From Isochrysis galbana (Eukaryota; Haptophyta; Isochrysidales; Isochrysidaceae), in assembly GCA_018136815.1 (NCBI GenBank), contig CM030934.1:5541318-5605317 (forward strand): 64,000 nucleotides of DNA, in the 5' to 3' direction. This document shows, piece by piece, positions 53,573 through 64,000 of the stretch (its first letter is position 1; every line of letters begins with the position of its first letter). Under the pieces are notes generated by a model that worked only from the letters and a program-made list of their open reading frames with translations, did no database searches and was not told the DNA's origin. A program made the position numbers and the translations under genes.

Positions 53573-56516
53573 GCGGCGTCTCTAGGACGTGCCCTATCAA
53601 CGCTGCGACGAGCTCTGGCTCCATCAAGGTTCTCTCTGTTGCCTCGAGCATCGGCGATGCCCTGGCTCCCGTCGAGCCGCTGTTTACGGTGATAAGTGCG
53701 GCCGGCTAGATCGATGGGCAGCAAGAAAGGGGCAGAGCCGAGGATAGGCCGCCAGCGTGTTCGCAAGAAGGAGCATCTACGGCGATAGCGGGCTAAAGAC
53801 GGGCGGTTTACCGCGCCATCTTCACGAGTGTGAAATGAGCCCGTGCTACGCCGTACTGAAACAGTGTGCAATGTGCACGCGTCGTGGTTGTGCGGCGCAT
53901 GCGCCTTCCTCTCCCCCTCCCTCCTTCCATGTGTTGTGCTATTTCCAGCCCATCTTCTCTTTCGGACAGCACTTCTTCTCTGAGATGATGCCATGTGACG
54001 AGCGCGATTGGCGTGGCAGTGTTGAAACTTTTTATTTTCTGTATCAATTATCTTGACTGATATATCAAACTATTTATTGCCAGTGAGAAGCATCAAAACA
54101 GGTGCTTCGCAACTAAGTGTATACTTTTAGCGCACAGTGAACGCAATGGCAATGAGCGAGGCGGAGGCGGCTCGTGAGAAGGTGCAACGTGAAGTTCCTT
54201 TTTTTTTTCGGACGGTACCCCTTTATTTTGGTATGAGGGGGGCGATTCCCGCGGGGGGAGCCTCGGGGAGCGTGGTCATTTCCCCCGCGGACCCCCCATC
54301 TCCCTTCCACTTACTCTTACTCCCGCTCTCTAGAGACTCTTTGCCACCCGCTCCCACCTCCCACTCCCACGCTCCCACAACAGCTCCCACCTCCACCTCC
54401 CAGCCGCTCCCTGCCACTCTGCCCCCCCGCCGCCCACCGCTTCCTCCTTCTCTCCGCTTCCTCCCCGCTCCGCCGCCCACCTCCCACCCCCCCCGGCTGT
54501 GCTTGCTCGCGGAGGAGGACGCTAACACTGCTATAGGAACGAGAACGAGCTTATGCTACCTTACGATAGGGTATAGGGTCATGGTCATGGAGCGCGCCCC
54601 GCTCCCCTCTCCAGGTCGCGTTCCGTCGAATATGGGACACAATTCAAGTTGAGCCATCAAATGTCTATACACCCAAAAGGCCTGCCCCGGCCCGGAACCC
54701 GCACTCCGAACCAGGCTCATTCATGGTAGATGGTAGCGCGGTAGCGCACCAGACACCAGAGCCGTACCCCGGATACCGAAGACAAAGGAATGATGGGGGA
54801 AAAGGGAGGAGGTGAAGGAAAGGGAAGAGAAGGGCGATGTCAGGATAGAATAAGGGATGCCTTAGCATAGTAGGTGTGTAGCCATGAATCTTCAGATGTT
54901 TTTTTTACTATGATGCCAACTAAGTTTATTTATACTACTACTTAGTTCGCTCATGGGGGGGCACGAGCCCCCCTCTCTCTCCACTCCTCCCCTGCCATGG
55001 GGGAGGAACCACTCACTCTCCTGGCACGCCTGATGGCTTGCCAGGAGCACACAGCCCTACTGACTCATTCCTCTCCCTACAGGATCGCCTGACTCGCCCG
55101 CCCTGGCCCGTCGTGGCCAGCCCATCCCTCTGACCAGCCCCTCCTCCCCCTGGGCCCCCCTGTTCAGGACCCCCCAGCCAGCTCCAGTCGACCCGCAGGG
55201 GCTCGGAGCGCCAGCGAGGGAGAGGCAGGAGGGGCCAGGGCCATGCCCCAGCCTCACCTGCCCCCTGAGCTATGCTCCCAGGCCCCTGCAGGCCACTTGG
55301 GTGGGGATCTGAAGATCTGAAGAGGGGCCGCAGGCGCGCGCCATGGGCCCCCGCCGCAGGGAAGAGAGGAGGAAAAGGGAAGAGGGAGGAGAGGGGGGAA
55401 CGGCAGCTCTCCCCTCCGGCAGAAACGTGTCTTCTCGCCCCGTTTGGGTAAGAGAAGACGGGGGCGCCAGAGCCAGGAGGAAGGGCCGCGGCTCGCCGCG
55501 GCCACTCGCTTCGGCGAGGAGAGATTAGCGCTCCTGGGCCCCTATTCACGAGTGCCCCCCCCCCCCCCCGCGTTGCTTTTACCCGAAAGGGGTTTTCCCC
55601 CAGCGTGGACTCGAGGAGAGGACGTGCTGGGGTGCGCGGGGTCGGTGCGTGCACTGGGGGGAGGACAAATATCGAGGGGAGGGGGCAAAGGGTAGCACTC
55701 GGACACCTGGCTCGTCAGGCATGGCGGGATTCCGGGACGGAAAAGTTGTGTCCAATTAGCTAGTGGGGTTGGCTAGGATATAACATTAATTATTTTATTA
55801 TTTTACTATGATGCCAGCTCTCCTTTCTTCGACAACAGTCTGGCGGAGTATTGAGCAGGATGTTGATGCACACGCACCAAGACAAGCAGCCGGTTGAGCT
55901 CATGAACGAGGCACGCGGCTCGCGAGGCCTTCGACAGTAGCAGGGGCGCGTGCCGGCTGCAACGCGCACGCATCGCGGGTAGTGGCGGTTCACGCATCGC
56001 CCTGACGAGCTTGCGGAACAATAACTCACACTGCTCACAGTGCCTCCACACTTCACACATTGGCCCTATGCACCGTTCCTCTCAACCTAGCCACCAAACA
56101 AGCCGGTCTCAGAGGGTCCCGACACTGCTCGCAAGGAAACTGCTCCGCCCGATCAGCCTTTGCTGGCCACATAATCGCTACGCCCGCAACCACTCCTAGG
56201 CTCCTGCAACTCTGGGCCAATGCATACCATCGCCTGCTCTTTTACGCGGATGTGTTCCCGTTGCTTACAGCGAATGATGTAGGACCACGGCTCGCCGCGC
56301 AACACGGGTGACGGCAGCAGCGCATGCCGGTCGTGCGCACTGTCCGCGACAACGACGCAGTCGCGGCAACGGCGGCGTGCCACGCGCCGGTCGACGCTAC
56401 CGGCGCGCACTAGCCCAAAAGGCCGCTTAAAAGCCGATACGCTCGGCCGGCTTGGACGACTTTTGCACCTGTTGACGTGTGCGCGTGGGGTGAGGCAGGG
56501 AGCCAAAACGGCGGCA
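53573..56516. other. Intergenic
   Basis: A copy of the 25-nt motif lies at 54878-54902, followed by TTTTTTTTACTATGATGCCA; ATTTTACTATGATGCCAGCT recurs at 55799-55818. Ser/Pro-rich CT/CCC sequence at 54300-54500 and a C run near 55556-55570. No gene recognised. Confidence 0.45.
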
Positions 56517-57758
56517 CTAGCGGCCGCGACAGTGCGGGCCAGAGCAGCTGACCGGATCGCCCGAGTCTCCAAAGCCCATGAAGAACTTCTTAGACTTCCC
56601 GCCAACGGCCGAGATGCGCAAGAGCGCCATCTCCACCGCTGCCTTGCCCCATTGCAGACCGTGGTTGTCCTTGCCGGTCGATCGCGCCTGCGGCGGCAAC
56701 GAGGCGAGGACGGCGCGGGTGAATCGCGACAAGCGCGCTCACGGCGCGGCGGTCGGGTGCAGCGCAGGCGTCGGACGAAAGCGCGCCTTGGCCTGCTCCT
56801 CAGACATGCACGTAAGGACGCCAAACGTGACGGGAATGCCCGTCTGGAGACCGACATTCATTAGACCGGCCGAGACGGAGTCAGAAATGGCCTCAAAATG
56901 GTAGGTGTCGCCCTTGATCAATATGCCGATCGGGATGATCGCATCCACCTGCAGGCCTCAAGCGTGGGTGGCGAGCCGAGTCGGGAGCGGTGTGAGTCCG
57001 GGCGCCCAGCCCAGCCAACCAAGGTGCGCTAACGTAGCAGCGCTCTCACCGTGCCTGAGAGCGCCATGTAGCGTGCGGCAAGCGGCAGCTCAAAGGACCC
57101 CGGCACTTCGGTCTCAATGATATTCTCCGGCTTCACACCGCACTCTTCCATCGCCTTTTTGGCGCCATTGACGAGCGAGTCGCCAATCTCGGGGTGCCAG
57201 CGCGCCTGCGGGCCGGCGACAGCGGTGGGGGGGATGGGCAGGTGATGTGAAAAGGGCGAGGGCCAGCAGGAGGTCGTAGTTTGGCATCGTTGACGAGGAT
57301 CGGGGAGGTGCGGGAAGAGCGAGCGCGCGTCAGCTGCAACAAGTGCATGGGGCACTGCCCACCGCCCGAGCGGGCTGGCGCGGCGCGGCGCGGGGGGAGG
57401 ATGCAGTGAGCATGCTGTGGGGCTCTGCGTCCTAGCGGAGAGCAGGTGGTGTGATGCGTGTGGAGAGGCAGGTAGAAGAAGGGAGAGGTTGGGAGGGAGG
57501 ACGAAGAGCAGGGGCTGGGGCGCGGGCGGTCGGGAGCGAGGGAGAGAGAGGAGGAGAACGGGTGGGGGTGGGAGAGCAGGAGAGAGCGGCGGCGGCCCGC
57601 ACCCGGATGATGCCAATCCTCGCCTCGGAGCCGTCGAGCTCGCCAAACTGGACGCCATCGCCGGCCATGCGGACATTAGAGGCGCGTGCCGCCCCTGCGC
57701 CCACCCGCACGGATGGCGAGACGAGCAGTGAGAGCGCCAGGGGCAAAGTGGCAAGCAT
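56517..57758 (-). CDS. 6,7-dimethyl-8-ribityllumazine synthase, probably plastid-targeted
   Basis: Exons 57758-57603, 57205-57050, 56948-56787 and 56687-56517 give 214 aa, all phase 0. The core matches lumazine synthase: [53 protein letters not shown] with the catalytic His, [13 protein letters not shown] and [17 protein letters not shown]. The enzyme condenses 5-amino-6-ribitylaminouracil with dihydroxybutanone phosphate, the penultimate step of riboflavin synthesis. Residues 1-22 ([16 protein letters not shown]) look like a signal peptide, followed by a basic stretch ([13 protein letters not shown]). That bipartite form is typical of secondary-plastid targeting. The third donor reads AAG/GCGCGC, a GC-AG intron: no GT nearby keeps the conserved [13 protein letters not shown] frame. 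The C-terminus ([13 protein letters not shown]) is followed by a short unique tail. Confidence 0.9.
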
Positions 57759-58785
<1,027 letters not shown>

Positions 58786-59179
58786 ATGTCTGAAGCTCCG
58801 CCCTTGGAGGCAGCTCAAGAGGCGACCACACCCGACCACGCAGTCACAGACACGTACGCACCACCAAGCAAGAAGGAGCAAGCATCGCGGGAGGCCGCCA
58901 TATCCGTGCTCACGGGACGATTCAGCTCGGTAAGGCAGGCCCTGCAGCAGTCAACGCTCTCCGAGTCTCCGAGGCGAGCGAGTATTTTGCACGTACAAAA
59001 TTTTGAAAGAGCTGAAGGCCGACCCCGCTGCGCGCGCACTCATCGATATGGACAAGCGTGAGAAGCAGCAGCAGGCCGCCGCAGCCGTCGCAGCGTCGCT
59101 CACGGCCGCTCTGATCGAAAATGAGGAGGCAGTGACCTACGTACGAATCGCTGCAAGAAGCGTGGAAGTCAATTATTGA
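58786..59179 (+). CDS. Putative small charged protein, two exons
   Basis: Exon 1 (58786-58929) starts MSEAPPLEAAQEATTPDHAV and ends in donor TCG/GTAAGG. Exon 2 (59012-59179) begins after GAG with LKADPAARALIDMDKREKQQ, continues Ala-rich and ends EVNY. The join is phase 0 and gives about 103 aa. Without splicing the frame drifts into low-information sequence, which supports the intron. It is mostly helical and charged; no family recognised. The acceptor lacks a good pyrimidine tract, so this is tentative. The region to 59680 has protein-like sequence in another frame (DALRAQLNRHAIPDKERRAM), perhaps a further exon or a decayed gene. Confidence 0.4.
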
Positions 59180-59687
59180 AGCAGGCAGTGCTGGAAGCAT
59201 GCCGTCAAGTGCCGCGTGCGACGCCCTTCGCGCGCAGCTCAACAGGCACGCGATTCCCGACAAAGAGCGCCGCGCGATGGCCTTCACATTCCAGCTTCGT
59301 GCGTGGCAAGGGTGCGTGGAGCGGGCAAAGGGCCAGAAGCGCGTACGTGGAATGGATGAGCGCCGCGGCATCCGAAAGCCGAAAGCACGCGCGCTAACTA
59401 ACGTCTACACGTCTACCACCGGAGGCCCGGAGAGCCCAACTTCGAACCGAGCCCGGGCGCGCTGCAAGACCGTTCTTGGTCACATGCCCGGTGCCCGGCC
59501 CATACGGAGTGCCAAGAAACCGCCGAGCCAGCCACGCCAATCACGCGCGGATAATGCGCCCCTAGGCCGCGTCGAAATCCGCCGCCGCAGCGCCCCTATC
59601 GTCGTCACAAGCTTCCGCTTCGTCATCAACGACGGTTGGCGCGACGCTAGGAGGCTTCACCTTTGGACCGCCCCGTCCCCGTTCCCC

Positions 59688-59695
59688 GTCCGTTC
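59688..59695 (+). repeat. Target-site duplication GTCCGTTC, left
   Basis: Eight bases identical to 61003-61010, flanking the terminal inverted repeats of the hAT-like element. Confidence 0.88.
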
Positions 59696-61002
59696 TAGGG
59701 CCTGGTAAGAGTTTCGCGAAACTTTTTGCGAAATTTGGGGGACGTCTCAGCGCGAAGAAATTTCGAGAAATTTGGGGGAGGGAAACCGTGAAAAGAGTAA
59801 CTTTCACAAAACTTGTGCGAAAATTCGCTAGTATAAAAGCCGAAAAGTAACTCTAACTCTAATTCTAATTGCCACTTATCGTTGCGGGCTCACGGCCCGG
59901 TGGCTCATGGCGCGTGGCGCGGCTAGGCACGCGCCCGCACGCCCCAAGAAAACAAGGCGAATCTCACGTGTTTTTGCTCCTTAATCAAATACATGCCACT
60001 TTTATGTCTTTCTCGATGCAAAGTGAGAAGAAAGATCGAAGATCATCTAGATCTAGCATAAACGAGCGTGCGGCGACGGCGCGCGGCGCGGCCGGACGAC
60101 ACCCCGCCTTGCTCCTTGCAGCCGCGGACGCGTCATGGCGCGGAAGCGGAGGCGAGGTGAGGTGTGCGCGCGTGCACTGACGGCACACGTCTCGCACACA
60201 CAAACTTGCAACAGCAAGAGCTGCCAATACATTTGGCAGTAGCAGCAGCGCAAGGTTTCAATGTCGACCGCGCGGACGGACGTCAAGCAAGGAGTTCAAC
60301 AACCATGTGCTGAATTGGTGGGCCTGCAACCGCTCTAACTTAGATTCCCAATCGGGTAACGGCAGACGGCAGCTCGCATCACTTTTCCTTTGACACATTC
60401 TTCTGCTTCGTGTGAGCGCGTTTTCTCGTTGTTGAATGTAATGTAAGTGTGTGTTTGGGCATCTTCAGAGCACGAGCTCTGCTGGTCAAGTGCAAGCTGG
60501 GCTCATGTTGCGATACAATGAGAGCGTAAGGTTTGAGGTTTGTTTGGTTGATGACTGAGGTAGAGGTCATTGCTCTAATGCTGCTGCTAATGCTGCTAGC
60601 TGCTAGATGTAGGAGTAGGAAGTAGCTGTAGCTGGCTAAGAACGCAGGCGAAGAGTCATCATCATCATCATAATCATCATCATCATTCATCATTATAATT
60701 AGTAGTAGTATGTAATTTTAATCAGAAGAAGCAATAGTTAGGCAGTATGTATGTAGTATGTATCGTCCAACCTTTTCGTCATTTACGGTTTATATTTATA
60801 TGGATAGGGATAGATGATAGACCGAACTGCTATTGATTGATGTTTATTGATGTGGTTTTATTTCACCGCGCAGCGCGCGATGCTGAAAATACAAGAAAAT
60901 TTTTCGAAACTTTGGGGAAATTTGGGGGCTCGCCGTGGGATTTTTGAAAAACTTTTGCGAGAAATTTGGGGAGGGATTTCGCAAAACTCTTACCAGGCCC
61001 TA
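59696..61002. mobile_element. Non-autonomous hAT-like DNA transposon, 1307 bp
   Basis: The left end is TAGGGCCTGGTAAGAGTTT and the right end is its exact reverse complement; after one mismatch GCGAAA also matches. The flanks are the perfect 8-bp duplication GTCCGTTC. TAGGG-type ends with an 8-bp duplication are the hAT hallmark. Subterminal AAATTTGGGG units recur at both ends (59725-59785 and 60900-60980). The interior holds a (CAT)n-like run (60657-60690) and no transposase, so it would need help in trans. The exact duplication suggests a fairly recent insertion. Confidence 0.88.
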
Positions 61003-61654
61003 GTCCGTTCCCATTTCAAATGGCCATTTCGAAAGTTAGCCCTGTTTTCGGCGTCAAGCGTCAAGCGTCAAGCGTCAAGCATGCCAAAGCCAAAGACGAC
61101 GCTCAACTTGAGTCTGCGCCCCATACCCATACCCATATTCGAAGAAATGTGACCTCGAGTGGCGGCTGGCGGCGAGGGAAGCGGAAGGCAGGTGGCAAGG
61201 GAGGAGACGGTGAGGGCGGTGGCAGCGATGGCGGTGGCGGTGGCGGCGTGGCGGCGAGGGAGGCAGACGGTGAGGGTGATGGTGATGGTGATGGCGATGG
61301 CGGCCTGCCTGGCGGCGATGGCGGTGGCGGCGAGGGAGGAGGCGGCGAGGGAGGAGGCGGTGAGGGCGGTGGCGGCGATGGCGGGGGCGGTGAGGGCGGG
61401 GGGCGGCGAGGGAGATTTGCGGCGAGGGTGGGGGCGGCGAGGGAGGCCGCGGTAGAAACGCTTTGAGGGTTGAGCCGAGGTACCTATTTCTATTTCGGTG
61501 CTTCTGGCTTCTGGTCGCTCGTCGGCAGTGAAGAGTTGAATACAGTGTGGGGTGGGGGGGCGAGGTATTCGACAGGATAGAGTAAAAAGTAAAGGGAAGA
61601 GAAGGGAAAGAAAGGGGGGGGCAGGCAAAGAGGGGGGAGAGTGCGTCGCGCCCG
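61003..61654. repeat. GGCGAG/GGCGGC minisatellite region upstream of PPR gene
   Basis: 61150-61460 is built of irregular GGYGRN units giving Gly/Glu or Ala frames. The 5' base pairs 61003-61010 are the right target duplication. No gene is supported, although the PPR promoter should lie here. Confidence 0.7.
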
Positions 61655-63481
61655 ATGACTGCGCTTCGCGGCGGCGGCGGCGCGCAGGCGGGGCTCGCGC
61701 GGCAGATGGGCGCGCTCAATCGGCGGCGGCAGTGGTCGCAAGCGCTCGCGCTCTTTGCATCGCTACCCCTCTCCAACATCTCCAACGCCGCCTGCTACGT
61801 CGAGGCCATCCGCGCCCACGGTGCTCTGGGCACTCCGGCGGCCGCGCTCGACGCCTTTGCAAGCCTCGAAGCCTCGGGCCTGCCGCTCTCGCTAGTGAGC
61901 TACACGGCGACGATCCGCGCGTGTGCCACGGCCTCGCACTGGCCGATCGCCCTCTCGCTCCTCCAGGACGCGCGCGACCGTGGGATGCGGCCAGATACTA
62001 TTGCGTGCAACGCGGCGCTTGCAGCGTGCGAGCGCGCCGCGCAGTGGGAGGAGGCGCTCCTGCTCCTGCGCGAGATGGCGGGCTCGGTGGACGCGCCGCC
62101 CGACCGCGTTTCCTACAACACAGCCATCTCCGCGCTCTCGCGCGCTGGCCAGTGGCAAGGCGCACTCGAACTCTTTGAGGAGCTGCCGCAAGCTGTTGCG
62201 CCTCCGGGCAACCTGCCAGACGCCCACTCCTTCGGCGCGGTAATCTCCGCCTGCGAGCGGGGCGGCCAGGTATGCCGTCCCAACTCCCGCCCATCCCGCC
62301 CTAGCTCAGACCCCTGCCCCGCGCGCTCGCGCCCGCGAACACGATCCTCCCCGTTTCGCCCCCATCATTTCCTCCCCTGAATTTTTGCCTTCGCCACCAA
62401 GCTATGCCCCGCGCCCCCCCCCTCCAAACCATCCTTCACCACCCCCACCCCCCTCCCGGCACCGTAGCCCGAGGAGGCGCTCAAACTATTCGAGCGTATG
62501 CAGAAGGATGCATCCCTCTCGCCCAACGTTATCGTCTACAACTCTGTCATCCGGGCGTGCGCAACACCGCACCACTGGCCCATTGCCCTCTCGTTGCTCG
62601 AGGATGCCCGCGCCGATGGACTCAGACTGACGCGCAACTCGTTCAACTGCGCACTGGCGGCGTGCGAAGCCGGCGGACAGGTGCGTCTCGTCCGAACTAT
62701 CCATCCAACTGCGCGAGCGCTCCACACCCGCGGTGCCCCACCCGCCCTGTCGCAGTGGGAGGAGGCGCTTGTGCTACTCGACACGATGGAGGGCGATACA
62801 GGGTCGCCACCTGACGAGATCTCCTTTCACACCGCCATTGCGGCATGCCGCCGCGCGGCGGGCTACGGCGCGGCCGCCGCACGACGAGGTTGCAAGGTAG
62901 CGCTCGCCGCCGATGGGGCCGCCGACGGTGCACCTCGCACCGTGGCGCCTGCGCAGACTGCCAGCCAACGGGGCAGTGGGCGCGCGCGCAGCGTCGCGAA
63001 CTGGCGCGGTGCGCGCGCTGCGGCGCGCACGGCGCTAGCACTACTCCGCCGCATGTACGCGGCGAGAATCACCACCTCGCTCATCGGCTACACGACGGCA
63101 ATGAACGCGCTCTCCTCCGCCGGCTACGTGCGTGCCGCCTTGTGCGTGTATCAGCGTGCCGTCGCGCAGCATCCGCCCGACGCGCGCTGTGTGCAGACGG
63201 CGCTCAGCGCGTGCGAGCGGGCGGGCCGGTGGGATGAAGGCCTGGCGCTGCTCGATGAGCTCGCAGCGCGTGGTGCCTCGGGCGCCGCCTTGGCAGCAGA
63301 GCTAGGCCCGTGGGCTGACAAAGCGAGGGCGCAGAAAGCTCAACGGGTGGCTGATGCTCCATTCAACGGGTGTGGCAGGGACGACGGGCGGCGCGGATCA
63401 GCCGGCAGCACGAAACGGCGCATGCCGGGTGCAGGCGCAATTGCCGCGCAGAGCGCAGCAGCGCGCCGCCGCGCGAGGTGA
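61655..63481 (+). CDS. Pentatricopeptide repeat (PPR) protein
   Basis: Exons 61655-62269, 62468-62680 and 62756-63481 join in phase 0, about 517 aa. Repeats of about 35 residues are plain: SYTATIRACATASHWPIALS, NAALAACERAAQWEEALLLL, SYNTAISALSRAGQWQGALE, VYNSVIRACATPHHWPIALS, NCALAACEAGGQ/WEEALVLL, GYTTAMNALSSAGYVRAALC and QTALSACERAGRWDEGLALL. PPR proteins bind RNA sequence-specifically, almost always in mitochondria or plastids, in processing or translation. No strong transit peptide is visible at the N-terminus. The second intron is exactly 75 nt and stop-free, so retention would not break the frame. About residues 315-365 (RRGCKVALAADGAADG and on) look unlike PPR and could hide another intron starting at AAG/GTAGCG (about 62898). 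Confidence 0.85.
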
Positions 63482-64000
63482 CGAGCCGAGATCTGCTCGC
63501 CAGCGCGCACGGGTTACTGCCGCGCAATTCCGTCGGTTCCGCGCACGGCTCAACCAGGCGAAATGGTCGCCTCCACACAACGTTACGGCAGCGTGCTCTC
63601 GCCCCCGCATGTCGAGTCGTTCTCGGCGTCGTGCCACCACTGCCGTGGATGCGCTGTCCGCGTGGCGCGTGCATGCGCCGCGATTGCCTACGCTAGCCGG
63701 TCTTTTGTTCTCTGTTCTTTTCTGCTTTCGCCTCTAGCGCTTGCTTGGTCGCCAACCAATCAGTTGTTATTATTCGCCATTGGCTACTACATAGACAGCC
63801 CGCGTGTACGCACTTCTGCACACAGGGCTCGCATGTACGCGACCGTGCAAATATGTAGAAGTCGCCTCCACGCCACGTGCACGCGCCTACATGGGCGATG
63901 CGAGTGCGTGAACTCGGCCGTGGGTCACAGTGAGAAGTGGGGGGGGAAGGCGAGCTACTAGAGCTACTCACAACTCACAAGAAATTTTATTTTATTTTCA
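63482..64000. other. Intergenic to window end
   Basis: No gene recognised. Plus-strand frames continuing past the PPR stop are in other phases. Confidence 0.5.

Noticed and set aside
60966-61466. Gly/Glu-rich 166-aa frame and antisense Pro/His frames
   Set aside because: Product of the GGCGAG minisatellite; no conserved feature.

Overview
This is a GC-rich, intron-containing nuclear window. It most likely comes from a flagellated alga with a complex (secondary) plastid, and a haptophyte-like source fits best. The support is an intraflagellar-transport gene (IFT144), a riboflavin-pathway enzyme whose N-terminus looks like a signal peptide plus transit peptide, long (CT)n/(GA)n tracts beside genes, and introns with both GT-AG and apparent GC-AG borders. 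The taxon is an inference; no marker gene or rRNA is present. Genes are sparse islands in a repeat-rich background.

Layout: 1-2.4 kb, retroelement fragment and AT-hook-ORF repeats; 3.2-5.1 kb, single-exon BTB-BACK-Kelch gene (-); 5.7-6.3 kb, another AT-hook-ORF repeat; 8.3-9.6 kb, EF-hand-like gene (-); 12.7-14.0 kb, two-exon mitochondrial-carrier-family gene (-); 14.7-15.6 kb, decayed PIF/Harbinger-type transposase; 16.4-17.1 kb, unknown membrane protein (+); 17.8-19.0 kb, repeats; 19.2-21.3 kb, secreted receptor-L-domain-like protein made of 69-nt repeat exons (-); 22.2-24.1 kb, internally deleted LTR-type retroelement carrying the two halves of a C5 DNA methylase in permuted order (-); 25.3-29.5 kb, tandem C2/histidine-phosphatase protein (-); 31.2-35.9 kb, IFT144/WDR19 (+); 37.1-37.5 kb, orphan cytochrome b561 exon (+); 38.8-39.8 kb, unknown two-exon gene (-); 41.5-42.6 kb, second copy of the retroelement fragment; 45.7-49.6 kb, five-exon calpain-like protein lacking catalytic Cys and His (-); 50.6-51.3 kb, inverted-repeat element; 53.3 kb, small membrane protein (+); 56.5-57.8 kb, lumazine synthase (-); 58.8-59.2 kb, small putative gene (+); 59.7-61.0 kb, non-autonomous hAT element with perfect 8-bp target duplication; 61.7-63.5 kb, PPR protein (+).

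Exon models were assembled by hand from splice-site phase and protein-family continuity. Where every exon keeps phase (IFT144, calpain-like, lumazine synthase, carrier, C2-phosphatase) they are fairly secure. The genes form no operon-like unit. They serve separate eukaryotic jobs: cilium assembly, riboflavin synthesis, metabolite transport, organelle RNA processing, proteostasis and signalling. The most unusual items are the permuted methylase in a retroelement, the exon-per-repeat secreted protein, the paired active/inactive phosphatase modules, and a family of dispersed repeats whose hairpin is kept by compensatory change.
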